From Burkholderia contaminans (GTDB taxonomy: Bacteria; Pseudomonadota; Gammaproteobacteria; Burkholderiales; Burkholderiaceae), in NCBI RefSeq assembly GCF_029633825.1, contig NZ_CP090640.1:1984001-2048000 (forward strand): a stretch of DNA of 64,000 nt, given 5' to 3'. Below the pieces are notes generated by a model. It was not told where the DNA came from. It saw only the letters and a program-made list of their open reading frames with translations, and ran no database searches. Each line of letters starts with the position of its first letter. Position 1 is the stretch's first letter. Positions 29,392 to 37,747 of this stretch are shown one piece after another. The position numbers and the translations under genes are program-made.

Positions 29392-29958
29392 ATGATGCGA
29401 ACCGGTAAGCGCGCACTCGAGAGCGATGTCGCCTCGAAGGTCGTTTGCACTGCGAAGCCGTTCCTATCGCCTTGGACGACCAACTTGGCTTTCTGACCCT
29501 GAGATTGAAGTCGACGCGATCCAGTGTGCCCCGGCGCACGCTTCCATCACAGGTATTAACCGGGACTCAATCCGATAGGTAGTCCGGCCGATAGAGATAA
29601 ATTGCTGAATGAAGGACGAGTTTCGCCATCGTGAGTCTTCCACCTGTAGCTGGCGACCTATCCATAGGGCCATCAAATCGCGCATGAACCATACAAGCAC
29701 GCCGTTCTCCTCTACCAATGGGCTGTCGTTTTCCGGCGCCTGTTGCCCTGGTTGCGCTTGGCTCTGGCAAATGAGAGGTCGGCAGGACGCGGTGCACGAG
29801 CCCGTGACGCATGTCGCACGACAGGAGCGTCAGATCGATCCATGCCGGATTGATGGCAGTAGCGCTAACGATGTGCATATCGACACGGGGCTACTTTGCG
29901 AACGGCAAATCGCTGCATCGGTCGGTAATGTCCGTGACCGCTTCGGCTGGAGGTGGTG
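29392..29958. other. Gene-free gap, possibly a decayed gene
   Basis: These 567 bases lie between two O-antigen genes that otherwise sit in tight runs. GC is lower than in the wbi-like genes to the right. A minus-strand frame at about 29464-29718 has protein-like composition, but it has no partner domain and matches no family I know. No inverted repeats or transposase motifs are evident. It may be the remnant of a lost gene. The right end carries the TGGAGG ribosome site of the next gene. Confidence 0.5.
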
Positions 29959-30921
29959 GTGAGCCACATAATCGTGACAGGCGCGAACGGCTTCGTCGGT
30001 CGCGCGGTCTGCCGGCTGGCACTGGCGGCGGGACATACCGTAACCGCGCTGGTGCGCAGGCCCGATGGATGCGTCGCGGGCGTGCGCGTATGGGTACATG
30101 ACACCCCCGATTTCTACGGACTCGAAGCCTCATGGCCTGAAGACCTCGAAGCAGACTGCGTCATCCATCTGGCTGCGCGCGTCCACGTGATGCGCGACGA
30201 GTCACCTGATCCGGATGCCGCATTCAACGGGACCAACGTGACCGGCACGCTACGTGTCGCCGAGGCAGCGCGTGCGCACGGCGTGCGACGCATAGTCTTC
30301 GCGAGCAGTATCAAGGCGGTCGGCGAGCGCGACGCGGGCGCACCGCTCGCGGAAGACGTCACGCCCGACCCGCAGGACGCGTACGGGCGCTCGAAACTGC
30401 GCGCTGAGCGGGAACTCGCGCAGTTCGGCGAGACAGTCGGCCTCGACGTCGTGATCGTCCGGCCGCCGCTCGTCTACGGGCCGGACGTACGCGCGAACTT
30501 TCTGCGGATGCTCGACGCCGTGTCTCGCGGTACGCCGCTGCCGCTTGGTACGATTGCCGCGCGGCGCAGCCTTGTCTACGTCGACAACCTCGCGGACGCG
30601 CTGCTGCGATGCGCGACAGATCCGCGCGCCGCGAGCGGGTGCTTCCACGTCGCTGACGACGATGCGCCGTCGGTTGCCGGGCTGCTGCGGATGGTCGGCG
30701 ACGCGCTCGGAAAGCCTGCGCGTTTGTTCCCGGTTCCGGCCGGAGCGTTGCGCGCACTGGGCAAGCTGACCGGGCGCAGCGCCGCGATCGATCGCCTGAC
30801 GGGCAGCCTCCAACTCGATACCGGCCGCCTGCGGCGCGTGCTGGGCTGGCATCCTCCTTATACCACCCGGCAAGGTCTCGAAGCGACCGCCGCGTGGTAT
30901 CGTTCGCGCGACATCCGATAA
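29959..30921 (+). CDS. wbiG: NAD-dependent epimerase/dehydratase (WbpV/WbiG-like sugar reductase)
   Basis: The protein has 320 residues of extended SDR. It shows IIVTGANGFVGRAVC at the N-terminus, HLAARVHVM, FASSIKAVGE and DAYGRSKLRAE (Tyr-x3-Lys). Three GTG codons lie in a row (29953, 29956, 29959); the TGGAGG at 29948-29953 is best placed for 29959. The H-L-A-A-R-V-H-V-M segment is typical of WbpV-type reductases, which turn the 4-keto product of a WbpM/WbiI enzyme into UDP-QuiNAc or UDP-FucNAc. The gene order with a WecA-like and a WbpM-like gene supports this. The symbol follows the Burkholderia wbi naming. Confidence 0.8.
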   Translation: MSHIIVTGANGFVGRAVCRLALAAGHTVTALVRRPDGCVAGVRVWVHDTPDFYGLEASWPEDLEADCVIHLAARVHVMRDESPDPDAAFNGTNVTGTLRVAEAARAHGVRRIVFASSIKAVGERDAGAPLAEDVTPDPQDAYGRSKLRAERELAQFGETVGLDVVIVRPPLVYGPDVRANFLRMLDAVSRGTPLPLGTIAARRSLVYVDNLADALLRCATDPRAASGCFHVADDDAPSVAGLLRMVGDALGKPARLFPVPAGALRALGKLTGRSAAIDRLTGSLQLDTGRLRRVLGWHPPYTTRQGLEATAAWYRSRDIR

Positions 30922-30929
30922 TAAGCAAC

Positions 30930-31937
30930 ATGCCATTCGCGATTACCACGTGGCTCGCCGCGCTGGCGGTGGCCCTACCCGCCGCCGCCGCGTCGACGAC
31001 GATCCTGCGCGCGCTGCTCGCCACCGGCCTGGCGTGGCGGCTCGCAACCGACATTCCGAACGACCGTTCGCTGCACACGCGTCCGACACCGCGTGTGGGC
31101 GGCTGGGGCATCGTACCGGTGAGCGTCGTTGCGCTGCTGTGGCTCGCGCCGCGGATGTGGCCGATCGCCGTTGCGGCGGCGGGGCTCGCGGCCGTGTCGC
31201 AAATCGACGACCGGCGCGGGCTGCCGGCGCGTGTGCGGTTCGCAGCGCATCTTGCAGCGGTCATCGCGCTGATCGCCGCGTATCCGGCGGCCGCGCCGTG
31301 GTGGCTCCTCGTGTGCGTCGGTTTCGTGATGGTCTGGTTGACCAATCTTTACAACTTCATGGACGGCGCTGACGGTCTGGCTGGCGGGATGGCGCTGTTC
31401 GGATTCGGTGCATATGCGGTCGCTGCGTTGGGCACGTCGCCGGATCTCACGGCGGGCGGCGCTGCGATCGCGGGTGCGGCGCTCGGCTTTCTTCTGCTGA
31501 ATTTGCATCCGGCGAGGCTGTTTCTCGGCGACGCAGGCTCGATTCCGTTGGGATTTCTGGCCGGTGCGCTCGGCTACTGGGGTTGGCGGGCCAACGTCTG
31601 GCCAATCTGGTTTCCGGCGCTCGTGTTCGCACCCTTTATTGCCGACGCATCTGTAACACTTTTGAGACGTCTGTTACGCGGCGAAAAGTTCTGGCAGGCG
31701 CACCGGGAGCATTATTATCAAAGGATGGTTCGAGCGGGCGTAGGTCACCGCCGCACCGCTTTTTATTGGTACCTCATCATGCTCGCGGGCATAATCGTCG
31801 CCGTGTGGGCAAAGGGCCGCCCGGAATTGCAGCAGTGGCTGTCGTTCTTCGCGTGGTATGGCGTCCTGGCATGTATCGGATTGTTGATCGACGTGCGCTG
31901 GCGACGGTTTCAGTCGATCGCCGAAAACAACTCTTGA
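30930..31937 (+). CDS. wbiH: Undecaprenyl-phosphate sugar-1-phosphate transferase (WecA/WbpL-like)
   Basis: The protein has 335 residues with about ten membrane segments, in the MraY/WecA/WbpL superfamily. The Mg-binding IDDRRGLPAR (near residue 92), NLYNFMDGADGLAGG (near residue 136), LFLGDAGSIPLGF and the cytosolic HREHYYQRM motifs are all present. It moves a sugar phosphate, probably QuiNAc- or FucNAc-1-phosphate, onto undecaprenyl phosphate and so starts O-chain synthesis. It starts nine bases after the wbiG-like gene. Confidence 0.9.
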   Translation: MPFAITTWLAALAVALPAAAASTTILRALLATGLAWRLATDIPNDRSLHTRPTPRVGGWGIVPVSVVALLWLAPRMWPIAVAAAGLAAVSQIDDRRGLPARVRFAAHLAAVIALIAAYPAAAPWWLLVCVGFVMVWLTNLYNFMDGADGLAGGMALFGFGAYAVAALGTSPDLTAGGAAIAGAALGFLLLNLHPARLFLGDAGSIPLGFLAGALGYWGWRANVWPIWFPALVFAPFIADASVTLLRRLLRGEKFWQAHREHYYQRMVRAGVGHRRTAFYWYLIMLAGIIVAVWAKGRPELQQWLSFFAWYGVLACIGLLIDVRWRRFQSIAENNS

Positions 31938-31949
31938 GGTGTCCCGCCG

Positions 31950-33830
31950 ATGTTGCGATCCAAAGCATCATGGCTTTCGTTGAGCGCTTTCCTGTTTGAC
32001 CTGACGGCGGTCGCTGCCGCGTGGTTGTTCGCTTATCTCATCCGGTTCAACGGTAGTGTTCCGCCCGATTTCATGAGCGGCGGCTTGACCTCGCTTGTCT
32101 GGGTGCTGCCGGTCTATGCGTTGATGTTCCATGTGTTCGGCCTGTATCGCGGACTGTGGGTATTCGCGAGCCTTCCCGACCTGATGCGGATCTCGAAGGC
32201 CGTGATCGGCGGCGGCGTGATCGTAATGATCGGTGCGGTGATGTTCCAGCCGTCACCGATCATCCCGCGCTCGGTGCTGCTCGTGTCGCCGCTGATGCTG
32301 TTCCTCGTGATGGGTGGCGCTCGTGCGCTGTACCGTGCAACGAAGGAGTTCTACCTGTACGGCGGGCTCGTCGGGCAGGGCAAGCCCGTACTGGTGCTCG
32401 GCGCGGGTACGGCCGGCGCCAGCCTCGCCCGTGAACTGTCGCGCTCTGGTGAATGGCGTCTGGTCGGCCTGCTCGACGACGACACGACCAAGCGGGGGCG
32501 CGAAATCTACGGCTACAAGGTGCTCGGTTCGTTCAACGATCTGAAGCACTGGACCGACGCGATGAAGGTCGAATACGCGATCATCGCGATTCCGTCGGAA
32601 TCCGTCGAAACGCAGCGCCGCGTCGCGACGCTGTGCGTGCGCGCCGGCATCAAGGCGATGGTACTGCCGTCGCTGACCGCGCTGATGCCGGGGCAGGGGT
32701 TCCTGTCGCAGGTGCGGAACATCGACCTCGAGGACCTGCTCGGCCGCGAGGCCGTGACGATCGACACGCCGCATGTCGAGGCGCTGCTGCGCGGTCGTGT
32801 CGTGATGGTGACGGGGGCGGGTGGTTCGATCGGTTCCGAGCTGTGTCGGCAGATCCTCCGTTTCAAGCCGGCGCAACTGGTCGCGTTCGATCTCTCCGAA
32901 TATGCGATGTACCGGCTCACCGAGGAACTGCGCGAGCGTTTCCCCGACCAACCTATCGTGCCGATTATCGGCGACGCGAAGGATTCGCTGCTGCTCGATC
33001 AGGTGATGTCGCGTCACGCACCGCACATCGTATTCCACGCGGCTGCCTACAAGCACGTGCCGTTGATGGAAGAGCACAACGCGTGGCAGGCGCTGCGCAA
33101 CAACGTGCTCGGCACCTACCGCGTCGCGCGCTCGGCGATCCGCCACAACGTGCGTCACTTCGTGCTGATCTCGACCGACAAGGCCGTCAATCCGACCAAT
33201 GTGATGGGCGCGAGCAAGCGCCTTGCCGAGATGGCGTGCCAGGCATTGCAGCAGACGAGCGACGGCACGCAGTTCGAGACGGTGCGCTTCGGCAACGTGC
33301 TGGGCAGTGCCGGCAGCGTGATTCCGAAGTTTCAGCAGCAGATCGCGAAGGGCGGGCCGGTGACGGTCACGCATCCCGAGATCACGCGCTTCTTCATGAC
33401 GATTCCGGAAGCATCGCAACTGGTGCTGCAGGCGTCGAGCATGGGCCACGGCGGCGAGATCTTCATTCTCGACATGGGCGAGCCGGTCAAGATCGTCGAC
33501 CTTGCGCGCGATCTGATTCGTCTCTACGGTTTCTCGGACGGGCAGATCCGGATCGAATTCACGGGGCTGCGTCTTGGCGAGAAGCTCTATGAGGAACTGC
33601 TCGCGGACGACGAGACGACCACGCGCACGCCGCATCCGAAACTGCGGATCGCCCGCGCCCGGGAAGTGCCGGACCATCTGCTCGATGAGCTGTTGCCGTG
33701 GCTGATGCAGCACCGCGTGCTCAGCGACGACGAGGTGCGGCGCGATCTGCGGCGCTGGGTGCCGGAATATCAGACGACCGTCGCGCCGGTGTTGCAAAGC
33801 GTGCCGAAACGGATCGTTGCCAGCGAGTGA
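31950..33830 (+). CDS. wbiI: Membrane-bound UDP-GlcNAc 4,6-dehydratase type (WbpM/WbiI/PglF family)
   Basis: The protein has 626 residues, the length of the large WbpM group. Four membrane helices lie within residues 1-120. A first Rossmann unit (GAGTAGASLARELS, near residue 150) precedes the catalytic SDR domain (VTGAGGSIGSELCRQI, near residue 288). The active-site stretch STDKAVNPTNVMGASKR carries Met in place of the usual Tyr of the Tyr-x3-Lys pair, as known for WbpM/FlaA1-type dehydratases. It feeds the 4-keto sugar to the WbiG-like reductase. It is the last gene before a strong terminator. Confidence 0.92.
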   Translation: MLRSKASWLSLSAFLFDLTAVAAAWLFAYLIRFNGSVPPDFMSGGLTSLVWVLPVYALMFHVFGLYRGLWVFASLPDLMRISKAVIGGGVIVMIGAVMFQPSPIIPRSVLLVSPLMLFLVMGGARALYRATKEFYLYGGLVGQGKPVLVLGAGTAGASLARELSRSGEWRLVGLLDDDTTKRGREIYGYKVLGSFNDLKHWTDAMKVEYAIIAIPSESVETQRRVATLCVRAGIKAMVLPSLTALMPGQGFLSQVRNIDLEDLLGREAVTIDTPHVEALLRGRVVMVTGAGGSIGSELCRQILRFKPAQLVAFDLSEYAMYRLTEELRERFPDQPIVPIIGDAKDSLLLDQVMSRHAPHIVFHAAAYKHVPLMEEHNAWQALRNNVLGTYRVARSAIRHNVRHFVLISTDKAVNPTNVMGASKRLAEMACQALQQTSDGTQFETVRFGNVLGSAGSVIPKFQQQIAKGGPVTVTHPEITRFFMTIPEASQLVLQASSMGHGGEIFILDMGEPVKIVDLARDLIRLYGFSDGQIRIEFTGLRLGEKLYEELLADDETTTRTPHPKLRIARAREVPDHLLDELLPWLMQHRVLSDDEVRRDLRRWVPEYQTTVAPVLQSVPKRIVASE

Positions 33831-34168
33831 TCAGGCCGGCAATCGATCGTGCCGAGACAACGATCGATCGCGGAATCCATGCCGTTCAGTGGTGTACTGA
33901 ACGGCATTTTTTATTGGTGAAATCACCGCGGATAAAGTCGTTGACGCGTGACGAATCCCGCCACGCGATTCTTTCAGCTTTACAACGATGTGGCGTTTAT
34001 TGGAAGAGACCGAAAGCGCGAATTGGGGTGACGAGCATTGCCTCGATATGTCTGCGTATTTGAATGCCGGCCATTTCCTGCCTGTGTTTTCCTCAAGGTA
34101 GCCGTGCGATTGCCGTAAAGAACAAGAGTGAAAAACCAAATACGAGCTCTCCGGTTCATACCAATTCG
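33831..34168. other. Gap between wbiI and the protease gene
   Basis: These 338 bases contain the wbiI terminator and then DNA of lower GC that must carry the promoter of the lectin-protease. I see no clear -35/-10 pair. A longer in-frame start at 34064 exists, but the lipoprotein signal begins only at 34169. Confidence 0.6.
33879..33912 (+). terminator. Rho-independent terminator closing the O-antigen locus
   Basis: A perfect 11-base stem (33879-33889 with 33897-33907, ATGCCGTTCAG / CTGAACGGCAT) with a seven-base loop is followed by a run of six T. It stands 49 bases after the wbiI stop. Confidence 0.92.
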
Positions 34169-36532
34169 ATGAAACATATTGCCAGGGGAATCAGCGCGGC
34201 ACTCATGGTGTTCGCGCTTGCCGGTTGCGGCGGCGGGGACGACGACGCAAGTCCGTCGGTGGCTACTGCGCAAACCGGCAGACTGTCGGCGCTGCGTGCG
34301 ACCGGCAACGTGGTGAGTGCGGCGCCGATGAGCGCGACGGCACCGGTTCATGTCGCGCTGGTGCTCAAGCTGAATGACGAAGCGGGATTGAGCCACTTTC
34401 TGCAGGATGCGCGAACGCCCGGAAGCGCCCGCTTCGGGGCCGTGCTGACTTCCGCGCAGATTGCCGCGCAATACGCACCCACCGCTGAGCAGGTCGCCAA
34501 CGTGGAGGCCTATTTGGGAAGTAAGGGCTTCACGAACATCAAGGTGGCCGACAACAACATGATCGTCGAAGCCGATGCCCCGGCCGGCGTAATATCCGGC
34601 GTGTTCCAGACGTCGCTCGTCCCGGTCGCGATGGCGGACGGCACCAACTCGCATATCAACACCGCCCCCGAGATTGTGCCCAATGCGATCAGCGGGGTCG
34701 TCCAGGGGGTTCTCGGGCTCGATACCGCGACTCGCGTGCATCCCAATTTCGTGCCCGCTTCCAATGCCGCCGCCCCGGCTGCAAATGCGTCGCCGACGAC
34801 CTCCGCAGTCACGGTGGGCCATAACCCGACGGAATTTCCCGGTATTTATTCCGTCGGCAGCGCCCCGACGGCGGCCAACACCACGATCGGCATCATTGCC
34901 GAAGGCGACGTGACGCAGCCTGTGATCGACCTGGCTACGTTCACGAGCAACAACAAGTTGCCCGCCGTTCCCGTTTCGGTGATCAAGGTCGGGACGCCCA
35001 GCGCCGACACGAGCGCAAACATGGAATGGTCGCTTGACAGCCAGACCATCGTCGGGATGTCCGGCGGCGTCAAGCAACTCAATTTCTATGTTGCGCACTC
35101 GTTAGCGTGGAGCGACATTGCGCTCGCGATCAATCGCGCCGTGAGCGACAACACCGCCCGGGTCATCAATATGTCGATTGGCGGTTGCGAGAACTGGGCA
35201 CCGACGGCCTCCATCGATACGCTGTTCCAACTCGCTGTCGCGCAGGGACAGACTTTCTCGGTGAGTTCCGGGGATGCGGGCAGCGTGGCATATGGCTGCA
35301 CCGGCACATCGGTGCAATATCCGGCCAGTTCGCCCTATGTCGTATCCGTAGGCGGCACGAGCCTCTATACGAACGGGAATGGAAGCTACGCCGGCGAGAC
35401 GGCCTGGAACTACAGCGGCGGCGGCACCAGCGGCTTCGAACCGATTCCGACATGGCAGTCGAACGTACCCGCGCTCAAGGGGCGCGCGCTCCGCGGCCTG
35501 CCGGATCTTGCATTCGATGCCGATCCTAATAGCGGCGCACAGGTCATCGTCGGCGGACAGCTCGTGACGGTGGGCGGCACGAGCCTGTCCGCGCCGCTGT
35601 TCAGCGCGACCTGGGCGCGGATGCTGTCCGGCAGTTGCGCGACGAAGCTGGGGTTCGCGGCGCCCACGATATACAGCGTTCAATCAACGACCGGGTCCGT
35701 CTTTCACGATGTCACCTACGGCAGCAACGGCGCATACAGCGCCGGTTCCGGCTGGGACTTCGTGACCGGCTGGGGCTCACCGATTGTCAGCGTGCTGAAT
35801 TCGGCGATATGCGCTCCGACGTCGCCGATCTACGGCGGCTACATTAATGCAGGTACGATACTCAAGCCTGGGCAAATCGTTTATTCGCCGTCTCGAAGCC
35901 ATGCGCTCGCCATGCAGGATGACGGCAACCTCGTGCTGTTTAACGCAGCCAATGGTGCCGCGATATGGAATTCCGGCACGTATGGCAACATCGGGGCGCA
36001 TGCCGTCTTCCAGGCCGATGGCAATTTTGTGATATATGGCGCTAGCGGCAACGCGTTGTGGTATTCGGCGACCAACAGTGCGTCTTTCGGCCAGTATCTT
36101 GCCGTTCAGGACGACGGCAACATGGTGATCTATCGGTCTTCCTTTCCGGTATTTGCAACATCGACCGGTTCGAGCGTGTATACGAACTCCACAAGTGGCC
36201 CGGCCGTCTGGGCGGGTGGTGTCACCCTCGGCAGTGGCCAAAGTCTTACTTCAGGCAACGGTGCAAACGTGGTGACTATGCAGAGAGACGGGAACTTGGT
36301 GCTGGCTCGCCAGGGCGTTGCGCAATGGAGTTCGGGTACTTATAGTCATCCGGGTGCATTTGCGACGATGCAAACGGATGGCAATCTGGTCGTCTACAGC
36401 CCGACGGGCGTCCCGCTCTGGTATTCCGGTACCAGCGGATATTCGGGCGCGGTGACTGCTGTTCAGGACGACGGTAACATTGTGATCTATACACGACAGC
36501 CGCGCTGGAGCACGAATACCTCCGGAATCTAG
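34169..36532 (+). CDS. Secreted sedolisin (S53) protease with two C-terminal B-lectin domains
   Basis: The protein has 787 residues. The N-terminus MKHIARGISAALMVFALAGC is a lipoprotein signal with lipobox LAGC, then a GGGDDD stretch. A pro-kumamolisin activation domain (about 45-205) precedes the S53 domain (about 215-548). Catalytic Glu286 and Asp290 lie in NMEWSLDSQ, the oxyanion Asp369 in SSGDAG, and Ser472 in GGTSLSAP. FHDVTYG (Asp514) and GWDFVTGWGSP (Asp530) form the calcium site. Residues about 553-787 hold six Q-x-D-x-N-x-V-x-Y type mannose-binding motifs (for example QDDGNLVLF at 583, QADGNFVIY, QDDGNIVIY); one is altered (QRDGNLVLA). Sedolisins work at acid pH outside the cytoplasm. 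The lectin part could bind mannose or D-rhamnose, made by the neighbouring cluster. Confidence 0.9.
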   Translation: MKHIARGISAALMVFALAGCGGGDDDASPSVATAQTGRLSALRATGNVVSAAPMSATAPVHVALVLKLNDEAGLSHFLQDARTPGSARFGAVLTSAQIAAQYAPTAEQVANVEAYLGSKGFTNIKVADNNMIVEADAPAGVISGVFQTSLVPVAMADGTNSHINTAPEIVPNAISGVVQGVLGLDTATRVHPNFVPASNAAAPAANASPTTSAVTVGHNPTEFPGIYSVGSAPTAANTTIGIIAEGDVTQPVIDLATFTSNNKLPAVPVSVIKVGTPSADTSANMEWSLDSQTIVGMSGGVKQLNFYVAHSLAWSDIALAINRAVSDNTARVINMSIGGCENWAPTASIDTLFQLAVAQGQTFSVSSGDAGSVAYGCTGTSVQYPASSPYVVSVGGTSLYTNGNGSYAGETAWNYSGGGTSGFEPIPTWQSNVPALKGRALRGLPDLAFDADPNSGAQVIVGGQLVTVGGTSLSAPLFSATWARMLSGSCATKLGFAAPTIYSVQSTTGSVFHDVTYGSNGAYSAGSGWDFVTGWGSPIVSVLNSAICAPTSPIYGGYINAGTILKPGQIVYSPSRSHALAMQDDGNLVLFNAANGAAIWNSGTYGNIGAHAVFQADGNFVIYGASGNALWYSATNSASFGQYLAVQDDGNMVIYRSSFPVFATSTGSSVYTNSTSGPAVWAGGVTLGSGQSLTSGNGANVVTMQRDGNLVLARQGVAQWSSGTYSHPGAFATMQTDGNLVVYSPTGVPLWYSGTSGYSGAVTAVQDDGNIVIYTRQPRWSTNTSGI

Positions 36533-36613
36533 TGGGCCGTGCCTCGCGGTGTAGCAACATCATCACGGCCCCGTAACCAGTCGCGGGCCGTGCGAGCCGG
36601 CTACCCGCCCCCC

Positions 36614-37720
36614 TCAATACCCCCGCTTCCCCTTCCTCACCACCATCCACCGCGGCGCCCTGAACCGCACGATGCTCAGATAGAGCCACACGTAAGTCAG
36701 CGCAAACAGCACGACGAACACGAACAGGTGCACCGTGTGCCGCCAGAACAGCGTTGCGGGTATCACCGCGACGAGGCAAAGCAGCCAGAGATAGGGCGAC
36801 GTGAGCGAATTCCGCCGCGTCAGGTCATGCGCATGCTTCGTGCCGACGGCCCAGCGCATCAGCCGCTTGTACACGAGCATGTGCAGGTGCACGCCGTCCG
36901 GAATCCCCGGCGACATCCCGCGAATGAATTTCTTCCGGTAGATCGAGAAGCAGGTTTCGAAGATCGGGTACATGAACAGCAGCACCGGGTACCACGCGGA
37001 CACCTCGCGGTTGCGCATCACGAGCATGATCGCGAGCTCCGCGAGCATGAAGCCGATGAAATACGCACCGCCGTCGCCGAGGAAGATCAGCCCGGCCGGG
37101 AAATTCCACAGGAAAAACCCGAGCACGGCGCCCATCATGATGATCGACGCGGACATCACGACCGGGTCGTTGACGTGGAACGCGACATACGCGAGCGACG
37201 CGAACATCATGAAGCTGACCATCGACGCGAGCCCGTTGAAGCCGTCGATGATGTTGATCGCGTTCGCGAGCGCCGCGACCGCGAGCACGGTGACGAACGC
37301 CGAAATGGCGACATAACCGAGCAGGAAGTCTAGCGGCGGCACGCTGATGCGCGTGACTGCAATGTTCATCAGCCAGAACGCCAGCGCGGCCGCGCCCATC
37401 GTGCAGAGCAGCCGCGCGCGCGGCGACACCCGCTTGGTCAGGTCCTCGACGAGGCCGGACAGGAAGGCCGGCATTCCGCAGGCGGTGATGCCCAGGATGC
37501 TGCCGGCGATCGTCGGATAGCGCCGGGACAGGATCAGCGCCGCAACGACGACGCCCGCGAGGATCCCGATGCCCCCGACCCGCGGCACGGGCCGCACGTG
37601 GAATTTCTGCACGCCGGCCAGGTCGCTGTCGATCGAGAATTTCTCGTGAAGGTGCGCATAGCGCACGATGAACAGCGTGACGAGCAGGGAGACGATGAAG
37701 CCGGACGCGAAGCTGAGCAT
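36614..37720 (-). CDS. Second WecA-family undecaprenyl-phosphate glycosyl-1-phosphate transferase
   Basis: The protein has 368 residues with about ten membrane segments. It shows KFHVRPVPRVGGIGIL near residue 39, GLVEDLTKRVSP, ANAINIIDGFNGLASM and LIFLGDGGAYFIGF. The cytosolic GVHLHMLVYKR takes the place of the usual H-x-H motif before the last helices. It starts a lipid-linked glycan on undecaprenyl phosphate; the donor is a UDP-HexNAc in relatives. It is distinct from the WbiH-like gene at 30930. It lies 27 bases after galE in a leftward group and converges with the lectin-protease gene. Confidence 0.88.
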   Translation of the reverse strand: MLSFASGFIVSLLVTLFIVRYAHLHEKFSIDSDLAGVQKFHVRPVPRVGGIGILAGVVVAALILSRRYPTIAGSILGITACGMPAFLSGLVEDLTKRVSPRARLLCTMGAAALAFWLMNIAVTRISVPPLDFLLGYVAISAFVTVLAVAALANAINIIDGFNGLASMVSFMMFASLAYVAFHVNDPVVMSASIIMMGAVLGFFLWNFPAGLIFLGDGGAYFIGFMLAELAIMLVMRNREVSAWYPVLLFMYPIFETCFSIYRKKFIRGMSPGIPDGVHLHMLVYKRLMRWAVGTKHAHDLTRRNSLTSPYLWLLCLVAVIPATLFWRHTVHLFVFVVLFALTYVWLYLSIVRFRAPRWMVVRKGKRGY

Positions 37721-37747
37721 GGGATCGCTCGAAAAATGGACAGCGGA

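Noticed and set aside
29464..29718. Minus-strand frame that looks like a transposase remnant at first sight
   Set aside because: No DDE or other transposase motif and no terminal inverted repeats found; kept only as possible gene debris.
32253..33797. 514-codon minus frame opposite wbiI
   Set aside because: Antisense shadow of a clear dehydratase gene.
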